A stretch of 64,000 bases of DNA from Berberis thunbergii. Taxonomy: Eukaryota; Streptophyta; Magnoliopsida; Ranunculales; Berberidaceae. The notes under the pieces were generated by a model that had not been told where the DNA came from, did no database searches, and was given only the letters and a program-made list of their open reading frames with translations. Of the stretch, positions 20,980 to 31,742 are shown one piece after another (position 1 is the stretch's first letter; the number at the start of each line of letters is the position of its first letter). The stretch lies in the NCBI GenBank assembly GCA_003290165.1, contig QNQO01006947.1:1-64000 (forward strand), given 5' to 3'. The position numbers and the translations under genes were made by a program.

Positions 20980-23400
20980 GTTTGATACGGAGATTCATCA
21001 TTATCCTTTATTGTTCCCAAGTTATGTATCCAGAAGAAAACATTGACCATATAACACGACTATACTTAGTTCAAACCCCACCTTTTGGTTTCGATATCTT
21101 ATATGGAACTATCAGTTAGAGCTCCGAAATGACTTTCCCTCATAAACCTGCACTTCATCCTCATCGTCTGTTAGCTAGCTCATGGCCAAGTTTTTTCTGT
21201 CATCGATTGGAAGGGTCAGCTAGTTTGTACATTCATCGTGAAAGGATTCAACATCATCATCGTCATTACCTTGACCATGATTTGCAAAAGATGAATGTGT
21301 CAATGTACGTGAACTAGTGGCTCCAAATTAAAAGAGCAGGAGTCACTCTCAGTATCATGTGGTTTTAGGCTTCCGGCAATAGAACAACTGACATTTCCAA
21401 TTTGATTTATTGCCTTCATATCCATATGCGAGTGTTGAATTCTTTTGTTGTTAAAGGAAGATTCACCACTGGGTAACAGTGTTGTCAAATTCTCTGGAAC
21501 TGTAACCCCGTTGCAGCCTTCTTTTTCAATTATTCTCATTTTTCCGGCTTATTCCAGGACTCGATTCTAGACCTGAAAGAGGAGCCGACCCTCTCTTCAA
21601 ATTTCTCGAGGACATTTGGTTGGAATCCACACAACAATTTTCGTATCGACTTATTGCACTTGTTGAACAATAGATTTCTGGAAGAATTCAGAGTGAACAG
21701 TGTTAGAATGATACAAGGCATACTACAAATATAAGATGAAAATATTCACTAGATTCAAAATTTTAACAAATATAAGTGAAAATTCGATGCAATTCCTTTT
21801 AACCAAAATATCATAAAAGTATCATCTGGCTAGCTGACAAATAAAGTGAAGCAGTTTTGAAGTACTAAAAGTTAAAACCATTCCAAAACATAAATAATTG
21901 AGCAAAAAAAATTGTTTTAGGGATAATTGCTTTTGAAGTATCAAAACCATTCAGCTATGGTGACATTTTCACCCGGTATATTAACAACAATTCTAGGAGT
22001 CTCTTTTGGGCCTCTTTGGTATTTTTGACACTTCTACCCCTTCTATGAATAATGTTTGTGATTGTGTTTTAAAGAAAAAAGTGTAAAAAAAAAAATAATA
22101 ATCAAAAGAGGCGCCCAAACAAGGCTCCCTAGACTTGCTCATATATTAAAGGTAGAGAAAACAAGTGTCCTGCAATTGAACAGTGAAGGAAGGGGATGTT
22201 ACCTTTCCCATAATAACCCATCCATCATTTTCCAAAGATTGTGGAACCCTGAGATGAGATTTATGAGCTCTCAATTTCTTGGAAATCCCATTAAGCTAAA
22301 CCATAAAAGACACTCATCTATAATTTCTGAAATTGTTGTTGGTTTCCATAAATAAATGTCAAATACCTCTACAAGATCACCAGTTTTCCAATTCCACAAA
22401 TGTCATAGAACGACAAGGCCTAATGAGCTTCCTGGACATTTTCTCGGTCAGAGGTGAATCTATGACCACATTGGATTGATCGTATTTGATGTAGTATGTA
22501 CCCCCGACTGATGTAAAAGTTTTTTATTCAAGTAATAAAATTATTTTAATTAAAAAAAAGTACCACCATTTTCTTGAAATCATGTGGTAGGGCGCCAAGA
22601 ACTTGACGGCACGTCCCTTATGCACTGAACTTCAATTTTATTCCCTTTCCTGAATATCAAGCGATAATCCATATTGGACTGGTTGTATTAAAATCAATGT
22701 TCCAGACTGCCTCAAACCGAATTCTCAATCTTCTCGTTAAAAGTTAAGTCAATGCAAGAAATACGTTTTGATGCATAAATAGGATACACCATCAACAAAA
22801 ATAGACCCTCATGTGGATTGGTAATTCAGTTTGGTATATTAGGAAAGGAAAATAACCAGATTTAACCTAGTAAAGTAATATATGTTGAAAAAACAAATAA
22901 ACCACACAAGAAAAGGCTGGAAACAAACCAAATTTGTACAATTCTAGCCAGCTAGGTTTGGTAGCAGCTCTTGGGCCAAGTTTTTATTTAAATTTTTTTT
23001 TTTTTTTACAGTTCTACCACTTTTATAAATGATGTTTGTGGTTGTGTTTTAAAGAGAAAGGGTAAAAAATGTAAAAAAACAAGTTGGCCAAAGAGTGACT
23101 ACCAAACCAAGCTAGCTAACTTACTCTTTGAAAATAAAACCCAAACTCAGATTGGACTTGAAGCTTATATGGTTCCTATGATGCTAGGATTGGTAATTGA
23201 GGTTGAATTTGAAGATGATATGCAGATCAGGATTGTTTTCAAGATTACATTTACAGGCAGTGAACCCAAATTTGTTTATATGAATCATGTTATAATGTAG
23301 AAATATTCAACATAAAGATCATCATATATATATCGACCAAATTGTGAACATAAAACACACAGACAAAGAGATGATGAAAACATCAGTTTTTTTTAGCTAA
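20980..23400. other. Non-coding or unassigned region
   Basis: No recognised gene. On the minus strand, frames at 21300-21721 (61 and 79 codons, joined by a one-base shift at AAAAA near 21538) have plausible protein composition (CNKSIRKLLCGFQPNVLEKF, then NLTTLLPSGESSFNNKRIQ) but match no family I know. A repeated non-coding phrase, ATGTTTGTG(A/G)TTGTGTTTTAAAGA, occurs at 22050 and 23030, so an old duplication is likely. Confidence 0.4.
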
Positions 23401-23469
23401 ATTTTATTAAATCAACTAAAAGAATAGTGCAATCAGGCCTTAGAAGAATTAAGGCTCCAAAATCACCAT

Positions 23470-24005
23470 TTACCAATTAGTGAACAACGAATCAAAGAAC
23501 ATCCCATCAAAATCCGGATAATGCACAACCCACGTCCAAATAGTAATCAGAACCTCAACGGAGGTCCGGAGAAAGTTGAAATCAATAAGATTTTTCCCAA
23601 TCCAGTTAAATTCTTTTTCCTTTCCGCAGGGACCAGGAGATTGGATCATTGAGTCAAGATCAACAAACTTGTTTAAGAAGATGCGGTCATTACAATCCAT
23701 AGTATCCAACACAAGGCGAAAAAACAACATCTTCCTTTTAGATTATAGGTGTCCTGGAGTGCTCCAACCCCTCAACATAACCTCCATGGAAGCCTAAAGA
23801 AATGCATCCACAGCCTACTTATCCACTCACAATGAAGAAGAAGATGGGTCGTGTTTTCCAGTTCTTCAACACAAAACAAACACTCCCTATCTGCATTCAT
23901 TCCATGCGAATCTAACTTGGATGGTAGCTTATTCCACGTTGTTGTCCGCATGAAGAAGGAGACTCTCAGTGGGACTCCATTTTCCATATCAACTTAATTG
24001 AAGAA
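23470..24005 (-). pseudogene. LINE reverse-transcriptase C-terminal zinc-binding relic
   Basis: Minus-strand frames contain VPLRVSFFMRTTTWNKLP, then RECLFCVEELENTTHLLLHC and SRLWMHFF. This is the zf-RVT domain at the end of plant non-LTR retrotransposon ORF2: P.KVSFF.W, C..C....E...HLLLHC, ..LW. Downstream a frame with EKEFNWIGKNLIDFNF continues to 23470 and may be the tail. No RT core or endonuclease is present, so this is a decayed fragment. The zinc-binding Cys/His set (C..C, H, C) is intact. Confidence 0.72.
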
Positions 24006-24274
24006 TTGTACAAGGCACCAATTGAAACTATGACATAGCCAGCTTCGAAAAAAATAAAAGGAACAAACCAAGTAGGTTTGAACCCCTTTGTCCCCTTTCC
24101 ACACCCATTTAGCATCCTCATCTGTTAATTGAACACCATCTAGAATTCTAGATAAGATATCGTAAATTCAGCTCATTATCTCACTAAAAGGGGCCCTACA
24201 GGTGTTCAAAATCCGTATTGTGATTGACTGATTGATAGCCATACCTTGAGGAATCTTTAACTATGCTTAGACTA

Positions 24275-25176
24275 TAGTTAAACCTCTATAAATTAATATC
24301 CTTGGAATCATGAAAATTTATTAATTAATTAAAATATTATTTAACTGATAAATTAATAATTTATACATTAATTAATAAAAATAATTTATCGAGGTATTTT
24401 TATATTTTCCCCCAAAACGTTTAACTTAATACATGTATTGTGTATTTGTGATTATACAAATATTACCTAATTATCAAATTACAAATTATCATTATTCTAT
24501 GTATTTTTTTAACCAAAACAAGTTCATGAAATGTAATTCGTTTATTAAATAAAAGTTAGGGATCTATCCATTTTTACAATAAACTAAAATTACATTCGAT
24601 GTTTACTTAATTAATTTGTTTAATTAAATAGTCCTATTAAATATTCGTTGTATACTTAATTAAATAGTAATTAAATATTCGATGTATACTTTATTAATTA
24701 GTCTTATTAAATAAAAGCGTGGAGCTATCCATTTTTGTAATAAAGCATACATCTTGAAATTCATGGAAAATGACAAAAAAGATGAAGTTGAAGACAATAG
24801 TTATGTGCTAGAGCTTGTCTCGCACAAAGATGCACTCAAAACAACAATTACATAGCATAATTGTCTCTTGCAATATGATAACACTCTACACCAGAGTTTC
24901 TTAATGCATTAAGAAAAGTTAGAGATGAAGTTCAAGAAATCAATTTCAAAAAGGAAACAAGTAACATTGGATTTATATTTTACAAAGCCTCCTAATTGAA
25001 TAGTGTACATATATAATTTTGATGTATACAGAGATTGTTAATTCACATATCAAGTGGGACCTATGTGTGTGTGTGTGTTTTAATGGATTACCTTATAAAT
25101 TTAGTAAATTATTAATTTACCATATTGGTCTCAAGTCGGGGACCAGTAAAAAGTATTATTTAATCGAGGTATACTC
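24275..25176 (+). mobile_element. Lemi1/Emigrant-like (pogo, Tc1-mariner) element
   Basis: The left end TAGTTAAACCTCTATAAATTAATATC resembles the known Lemi1/Emigrant terminal repeat CAGTAAAACCTCTATAAATTAATA. The right end, reversed, reads GAGTATACCTCGATTAAATAAT. TA dinucleotides flank both ends (24273-24274, 25177-25178), as for pogo-type insertion. A transposase tail relic lies inside. The interior is very AT-rich and heavily decayed. Ends were judged by eye. Confidence 0.6.
24763..25000 (+). pseudogene. Pogo/Tigger-type transposase C-terminal relic
   Basis: Broken plus-strand frames read ELVSHKDALKTTIT, HNCLLQYDNT, then ALRKVRDEVQEINFKK. Plant pogo/Lemi1 transposases end with this pattern (VSRKEALEAA..L..FLLQ....PELL..LRKVRDEIQ...NFKKKQT). 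A stop (TAG) and frame changes interrupt it. The DDE catalytic core is absent. Confidence 0.5.
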
Positions 25177-25352
25177 TATTTTACTCTTAAGCATAGAAAT
25201 GGATGTTCATTATCTAATATCTTGTGTGCCTTGGAGGAATTTATTTTTCTTCTTGCAAACGTTGAGAACGTACATAAAATGTTCAAATTCAAGATCAAGA
25301 GTATTAAGTAACTAGGTGTGAGAATTCTTTCTAAATGTTGGAGCACTGGTTG

Positions 25353-25473
25353 AGTCGTCTGATCAAGTGGCCTTATTAAATGCACATTTGATGGAGAAAG
25401 CATATTGCACAACTACACATACTTGAAGAGCTTCAAACTAGTCATCTGATTAACTGGCCTTATTGAATGCACA
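25353..25473 (+). repeat. 88-bp tandem duplication; second copy split by the gypsy element
   Basis: Copy 1 is 25353-25440 (GTCGTCTGATCAAGTGGCC...). Copy 2 starts at 25441 (GTCATCTGATTAACTGGCC), runs to 25473 (...AATGCACA) and resumes after the retrotransposon at 30902 (TTTGATGGAGAATGCG...ACATACTTGAAGAACTT), ending about 30990 with a small T-rich insertion. Confidence 0.8.
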
Positions 25474-25920
25474 TGATAGGATCTGACATGTTGTTGTGGT
25501 ATTATAGAACAAGAAGAGCTAAAGAAGAATTCTGCACAGAAAAGCTGTCTACACAGAAATTGTAATAACAATGAACTGTATTGAAAATAATGGAAGGATA
25601 GGAAGGCTATTCGAGAGGCCTTGGTCTCCTAAAGAGAAAAAACTTAATGTACAATTGTTTACAAGTGAATGAATCCCTCCCTAATTCTTTTGCTATCCTC
25701 TTATTTATAGTAGTACCTCACAGAGACTTAGCAACGCACTAACAATGCAACACAGCTTCTAACCCAACAACTAACAGAACATCTCACAGAGCACTCACTC
25801 ACAGATCATCTAACAGAGCATTTAACAGAACCACTAAACAGAGAAACAACTTGCACCAATTACTGATTTTCTGTTCTACACTTCCTTCTTGTGTAAGTGA
25901 ACTTGATATAAGGCCTATCA
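25474..25920 (-). repeat. 3' LTR of the chromovirus
   Basis: 447 bp, TGATAGGATCTGACATG to GGCCTATCA on the plus strand. Against 30433-30896 it differs at many single sites and lacks an insertion of about 16 bp. Confidence 0.92.
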
Positions 25921-26900
25921 ATACCCCCGCCCCAAAAACGCACCTTGTCCTCAAGGTGAAAAGAATGAAACTGGTGCTGAAACAAATGGAAATCTTCCCA
26001 AGTGGCTTCATACGCAGGAACTCCAGGCCATTTGATCAAGACCTCCAAAGAGTCAGGGTTACCTGGAACCAGACGTCGCACATCTAAAATTGTCTCAGGT
26101 TGGACTGCCAATTCAATTTCTCTGTGGAGTTGGGAAGGAAGAAAAATTTGTGGAGAACAAGAACTTTTAGCACGACGCAACTGTGAGACATGGAACACCG
26201 AATGAATTCGAGTAGAAGACGACAAATCCAACTTGTAAGCAACTCCTCCGATCCTTGCCAAAATCACAAAAGGCCCACAATAACGTGCTGAAAGTTTCTG
26301 ATTACCTCGTATGACCAAGGATGTCTGTCTATAAGGCCTAACTTTAAAAAACACTCGTTCCCCTACCTCAAACGTCTCATCCCGTCTAGATTTATCAGCC
26401 TGACTTTTCATACGTTGTTGAGCCCTTAATAAGTGCATTTTCAGATATACTAAGATGTTGTCCATGTCCAACAACAACTGTTCCACTGATGATACAGCCG
26501 TAGAACCCGTGTTGTATCGAAAAAGAGATGGTGGATCCCTGCCATATAGATGTTTAAAGGGAGTATATGCGGTAGCCGAATGTGTGGACGTGTTGTACCA
26601 GTACTCAGCCCAAGGCAACCACTTATACCACTGTTTGGGTCTCTCCGAAACAAAACACCTCAGATAAGTCTCAAGACAACGATTCAAAACTTCAGACTGA
26701 CCATCCGTCTGAGGGTGATATGTCGTGCTATGTTTCAACACTGTCCCATGGACTCGGAATATCTCACGCCAAAAATTACTGATGAAGACCGTGTCCCTAT
26801 CTGAGATGATGGAAGTAGGTGTCCCATGAAGCCGAATAATCTCTTTAGAGAAAATGGACGCTACCTTTTAGTCGTATAAGGGTGCTTCAGTCCCATAAAG
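25860..26900 (-). pseudogene. Chromovirus integrase C-terminal part with chromodomain
   Basis: A 293-codon frame (25860-26741) starts within the integrase core: TTYHPQTDGQSEVLNRCLETYLRCF carries the catalytic-Glu block (QTDGQ.E..NR). It continues with the GPY/F region (FVILARIGGVAYKLDL) and a C-terminal chromodomain, VLIKWPGVPAYEATWEDF. In chromoviruses the chromodomain steers insertion by binding chromatin marks. Key aromatic residues W (KW, TWED) are present. The stop at 25860 lies inside the 3' LTR, so the ORF overlaps the LTR. The first two catalytic Asp regions (26742-27240) are broken by stops. Confidence 0.85.
25921..25940 (-). promoter_or_regulatory. Polypurine tract of the chromovirus
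   Basis: Minus-strand TTTTTGGGGCGGGGGTAT directly precedes the 3' LTR. Confidence 0.75.
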
Positions 26901-29236
26901 TGTGCATACTTGCTAAGATGGTCGACCACCACTAAAATGGTATCACTGACTCTGAGCACAACATACCCTCTATAAAGTCCATAGTGACTTCATCCCAAAT
27001 CTGACTAGGCAAAGGAATAGGTTCTAGAAGACCGGCAGGAGTGGTGGCCATGGTCTTGTTGCGTTGACAAATTTCGCACTCACTGACCATCTTCCTAATG
27101 TCCGCTTTTATCCCAACCCAATAAAGATCCTTAGATATTCTCTAATAGGTCTTTGTCTCACCCGAGTGCCCCCAACCGCGGAACCATGAAATTCTTTGAA
27201 GAGAAGGGGAATAAGAGATGAAGTTATGGGTATAACTAACCGGTTTTTGTAATGCAAAAGATTCTAAATAATGGTGTACCCCTTAGTGGCTGAACCATTC
27301 AAAACGTTTTCCTTCAGTTGTAGTATAGTCGAGTCACCCACAATTTCTGATTTAAGTAACTTCCAATCACGCCATGTCGGCAAGCTCAACTGTGAACACG
27401 TTGGAGATTGAGAAATTCTAGAGAGAGCATCCGCTGCCGCATTGGAAGAATCAGATCGATACTGAATTTCAAACTGATACCCGAGCAATTTACTGACCCA
27501 TTTTTGATAATCTGGTCCAATGACTCTTTGCTCCATTAAAAACTTGAGACTCTTTTGATCAGTACGTATAATAAACTTTCTTCCCAACAAATAGGCTCGC
27601 TACTTGTTCACTGCCAACACTATGGCCTCGAGCTCCTTTTCATATATCGGTTTGAGCCTAGCCCTTTGTCCCAATACTTGACCGAAGAAAGCTACTGGTT
27701 GGTGCTCTTGCATCAGGACAACTCCCACTGCAAACCCCGAAGAGTCGGTCTCTACGATGAATTCCTTAGAGAAATCGGGCATTCGCAAGACCGGAGCAGT
27801 AGTCATGACTCGTTTCAAACCTTGGAAAGCAATCTAGGCTTCTTGATTCCATGCAAACCCATTTTTCTTTAACTAGGACATTAGTGGCCAGGCTATCTGA
27901 CTATACTCACGAATGAATTTTCGGTAGTAGCCAGTGAGACCCAAAAACCCCGTAATATTAGTGGGTTGTGGCCAATCCAAAACTGCCTGAACTTTGGATT
28001 GGTCCATAGATACCCCATTAGCCGAAATGACGTGTTCCAAGTAACCCAGTTTTGAGTTCCCAAACTCACACTTCTTCCTGTTAGCATACAAACAATGCTG
28101 ATGCAATAAACCCAAAACCGTCTCCAACTGTTTCACATGTTTCTCGAGGCTTGGACTATACACCAAGATGTCGTCAAAGAACACAAGCACAAATTTGCGC
28201 AAGTAGGGCCGGAATATCGAATTCATCAACGCCTGGAATGTTGCTGGTGCGTTAGAGGGACCAAATGGCATCGCGAGAAATTCGTAGTGTCCTTCATGTG
28301 TGCGTAAAGCCGCCCTGATATGATGATAGCCCGACTTCAAATCTAACTTCGAGAAGATTACTGCCCTATGAAGCTCATCCAACAATTCATCGATGACGGG
28401 AATTGGGAAATGATAGGGCACTATTTGTTTATTCAGAGCTCGATAGTCCACACAAAACCGCCATCGCCATCTTTTTTCTTGACTAACAACACAGGGCTTG
28501 AGAAGGGACTTACACTATGTTTGATGATTTCTGCTTCCAACATCTCCGCTATAAGCTTCTCAATCTCATTTTTCTGGAACTGTGGATATCGATAAGGTCT
28601 AACATTTATCTGCCCGGTCCCCCCTTGCAACACAATGTTATGCTCATGCCCACGCTTACGTGGTAATCCTGAAGGTGCCTGAAAAATTGTATCATACCTT
28701 TTCAATATCTCAACCAACTCTTCTGGTACCTCAGATTGTTTCTCAACTGTTGAAGACATACTACCTAATTCCACCAAGAATCCCTGACCTTCCTGCTTAA
28801 TTGTACGAAGCATGGTTTTGAGTGAGATCAAACTTCTTCCCAGGGAGGGGTCTCCCTTGAGGGTGAGCATATCTGATCCAACCCGAAATCTAAAAATCTG
28901 GTCTTTCCAATTTATGAAAGTTGTACCCAACTTCTCTAATCACTGAATCCCCAAAATCACATCAGAACTTCCCAGCCTAATGAAAGAAAATCATCTAAAT
29001 TTTCCACCCCTTGTAACAGTAATTGCACTCCCCGACAGATTCCATTCCCTTGAACCGATTCTTCAGATCCCATAATGACCCCATACACACCAGTAGAAGT
29101 GATCGATAGCTTCACTTGTTCGACCAACTTGTGAGAGATAAAATTATGGGTTGCCCCACTGTCGATCAAGACTACCATTGCCTGACCTGAAATGTCACCC
29201 TCGAGCTTCATCGTCTTTGGGTTCGTCAATCCCATG
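26742..29236 (-). pseudogene. Chromovirus protease, RT, RNase H and integrase core region
   Basis: Minus-strand frames in order. Protease MVVLIDSGATHNFIS (29150). RT entry [14 protein letters not shown] (28480), then [34 protein letters not shown] and the catalytic [10 protein letters not shown] (28180). RT thumb [10 protein letters not shown]. RNase [14 protein letters not shown] with YEKELEAIV and RTDQKSLKFLMEQR (27550-27830). Integrase zinc and core remnants ECEICQRNK and WDEVTMDFIEG (26970-27090). RT and RNase H catalytic residues are visible, but stops and shifts separate the pieces. Several breaks are true nonsense changes, so this copy looks genuinely decayed. Confidence 0.88.
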
Positions 29237-29299
29237 ACGAAGCTTAAAAAAACTTCTACTACCTGACTGATCTCGGCTACCTCTAACTCTTTCTAATCT

Positions 29300-30397
29300 C
29301 CCCACTCTTGAACCTCTTCTTCCTCCTCTTCACCTTCTTCTTGTGAAATAAGGACACTGACCTCTCTCTTCTTGCTTTGATGACCGGGCGAGTACTTCTC
29401 GTCGCACCGAAAGCACAAACCCTTCTCCCTTTTCGCTTGATAATCCGCATCAGGCAGCCGTCTGGTTTCAGTCCTCGCTGCTGAATTTCTCTCCGCCTCT
29501 CTAGAGTTTACTGGCTGGTTGAGAGAAGGATCTCTCGAAGTCTCTATTTGAGAATTGATAAGGTTGCCCTAATGGGCCATTTCCCATTGCTCTTGGGCCA
29601 ACTAAAGGCTTATTGTGATAAAAAGGAAAGCCCGACTTGGTCAAGCCCATTTGTATTTGTTTTTCTTCGACCCGCTGGGCCAGATCCATGGCTCGACCCA
29701 AGAAACCCGGATCGAGCATCCTCACTTCCGCCTTAATTGAAGGTTTCAATCCATTGATAAATTTGCTGAGATAGACCTCTTCATTCAGAGATTCTAAGGG
29801 AGCAGCATGTGAGACGAATCGCTGACGGTACTCAGCTACTGACCCTTCCTGCTTTAACACAAGAAATTGCTCACAAAGCGACCCATCTTGAGTTGATCGA
29901 AATTGTTTCAAAAGTAACCCCTTTAGTTCTTCCCAGAAGATAATAGGTCTCCTTTTACTCTCCCAGTGATACCAAAGTAGAGCATCCGCTTCGAAGGATA
30001 TCACTGCGACTTCAATCTTTTCTTCGTTGCAGTATTTCTGTAGTGAAAAGAATCTTTCAGCTTTCAGAATCCAGCCATCTGGGTTCAATCCCTCAAAGGT
30101 TGGCATTTCCAATCTTCTAGGTCTCCTATTGAATTGGTACCCTTGTGAAGAAGATCCCCCTCATGCCACACCATTCAAACACCGAGCCTCGACATTGGTT
30201 GAAGGCATTGGATCTTTTTCTGCAGTTGAAATAGCTTTTAGGGTTTCTTCTTGCCTTTTCATCAATTGATCTATCTTTTGTATCACTTCTTGGAAACCCC
30301 CTTTTAATGATTCTACCTATTCTTGAACACTTACCACAGCTTCTTCTACTGCCTCAAATCTTGCATTAGTGCTTGTCGCTCCACCTTTTCCAGCCAT
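29300..30397 (-). pseudogene. Chromovirus Gag region
   Basis: The presumed start at 30397 gives MAGKGGATSTNARFEAVEE. The Retrotrans_gag core follows: LEMPTFEGLNPDGWILKAERFF, ALLWYHWESKR, FWEELKGLLLKQF and SVAEYRQRF. A CFRCDEKYSPGH zinc-binding motif lies near 29410, then an acidic stretch. In-frame stops occur near 30321 (TAG) and 30162 (TGA), so Gag is broken. Gag forms the particle and packages RNA. Confidence 0.83.
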
Positions 30398-30416
30398 TTT
30401 CCCTTAAGATCGAGAT

Positions 30417-30428
30417 GCTCTGATACCA
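30417..30428 (-). promoter_or_regulatory. Primer-binding site of the chromovirus
   Basis: Minus-strand TGGTATCAGAGC lies four bases after the 5' LTR end (...CCTATCA, AACT). It matches initiator-Met tRNA. Confidence 0.9.
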
Positions 30429-30432
30429 AGTT

Positions 30433-30896
30433 TGATAGGATCTGACCTGTTGTTGTGGTATTACAGAACAAGAAGAGCTAAAGAAGAATTATGCACAGGA
30501 AAGCTGCCTACACAGAAATTGTAATAACAATGAATTGTATTGAAAAATATGGAAGGATAGGAAGGCTATTCGAGATGCCTTGGTCTCCTAAAGAGCAAAA
30601 GCTCAATGTACAATTGTTTACAAGTGAATGAATCTCTCCCTAATTCTCTTGTTATCCTCTTATTTATAGTAGTACCTCACAAAGACTTAGCAACGCACTA
30701 CAATGCAACACATCATCTAACCCAACAACTAAACAGAACATCTCACAAAGCACTCACTAACAGAACCACTAAATAGAGCACTCACTAAGAGAGCATTTAA
30801 CAGAACCACTAAACAGAGAAACAACTTGCACCAATTAGTGATTTTTTTGTTCTACACTTCCTTCTTGTGTAAGTGAACTTGATAGGAGGCCTATCA
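30433..30896 (-). repeat. 5' LTR of the chromovirus
   Basis: 464 bp with TGATAGG/CCTATCA ends, paired with 25474-25920. It is followed by the target duplication GCACA. Confidence 0.92.
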
Positions 30897-30990
30897 GCAC
30901 ATTTGATGGAGAATGCGTACTGCACAACTAAAATATCTTTTTTTTTTTTTTTCTCGTTAGAGAACTAAACATACTTGAAGAACTTTGAAC

Positions 30991-31742
30991 AGTAATCAGA
31001 TTTGTGGACTGTTCAGTTACTTGCTTTTGCAAAGAAGATAAGAAAGTATGCGATTTTGGTTCTAGAGGACGCCTGAAATCATGGTTTTAAAAGAAATCTT
31101 GCACCACACATGGTTCCATTTGAAAATTCATATGGGAAAATGAGAAATGGTTTCACATCTTTGTTTAGAATCGACGGTTGCTTCCATTTCTTATAGTTCC
31201 AAGTTTCTAATTGTCAATCTATTCTCAGAGGGTAATTATTTTCAAAGAATTTCAATGATAATATACACGATTATAGTTCCAAGTTTCTTATAGTCAATAT
31301 CCAACTAAAATGACTTCAAATGCCTGGTACAAGGCAAAAGATTTTTAGTGTGAAATTCTGAGTTTTCTGAAGGAATGTATTGGCCCTGAATAAAAATTCA
31401 ACGAGTAGAAGGATACATATAGCTGAAAACAAAAATTGTAATTAGGAGTCCATTCATGTAAATTACATATCAGCGTAAACAACAAATAGTCAGTAATGTA
31501 TCAATATCATAATCTGCAAATTCACAAACAACATAGATTTCCAAAGCATGTAGGCCATAAAAGTGAAGGAAAATCTCTTCAGTCTTCCCATTCCGTGTAA
31601 TTGGCTAGAATTTCAGTTTATATAAAAGCGTATCTGTTACATTTTACAAGTGTAATATGATATAAATTAATGTGGTGTCGAAAATTGATATACAATGTTA
31701 ACAAGGCGGCTTTGCTAATCAGTACCTAGCATGAACAGACAT
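30991..31742. other. Intergenic DNA downstream of the hydroquinone reductase gene
   Basis: No gene seen. The phrase ATAGTTCCAAGTTTCT(A/T)AT occurs twice (31193 and 31274). This region should hold the 3' UTR and poly(A) signal of the minus-strand gene that ends at 31743. Confidence 0.4.

Larger units (their letters stand above)
25474..30896 (-). mobile_element. Ty3/gypsy chromovirus, full-length but degraded
   Basis: 5.4-kb element on the minus strand with LTRs of 447 and 464 bp whose ends are TGATAGG/CCTATCA. A perfect 5-bp target duplication GCACA flanks it (25469-25473 and 30897-30901). Order is Gag, protease, RT, RNase H, integrase, chromodomain, which defines a Ty3/gypsy chromovirus. The initiator-Met primer site and a G-rich polypurine tract are in place. 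Stops and frame changes interrupt Gag, the RT start and the integrase core, and the LTRs have diverged more than those of copia element 1, so this insertion is older. Confidence 0.92.
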
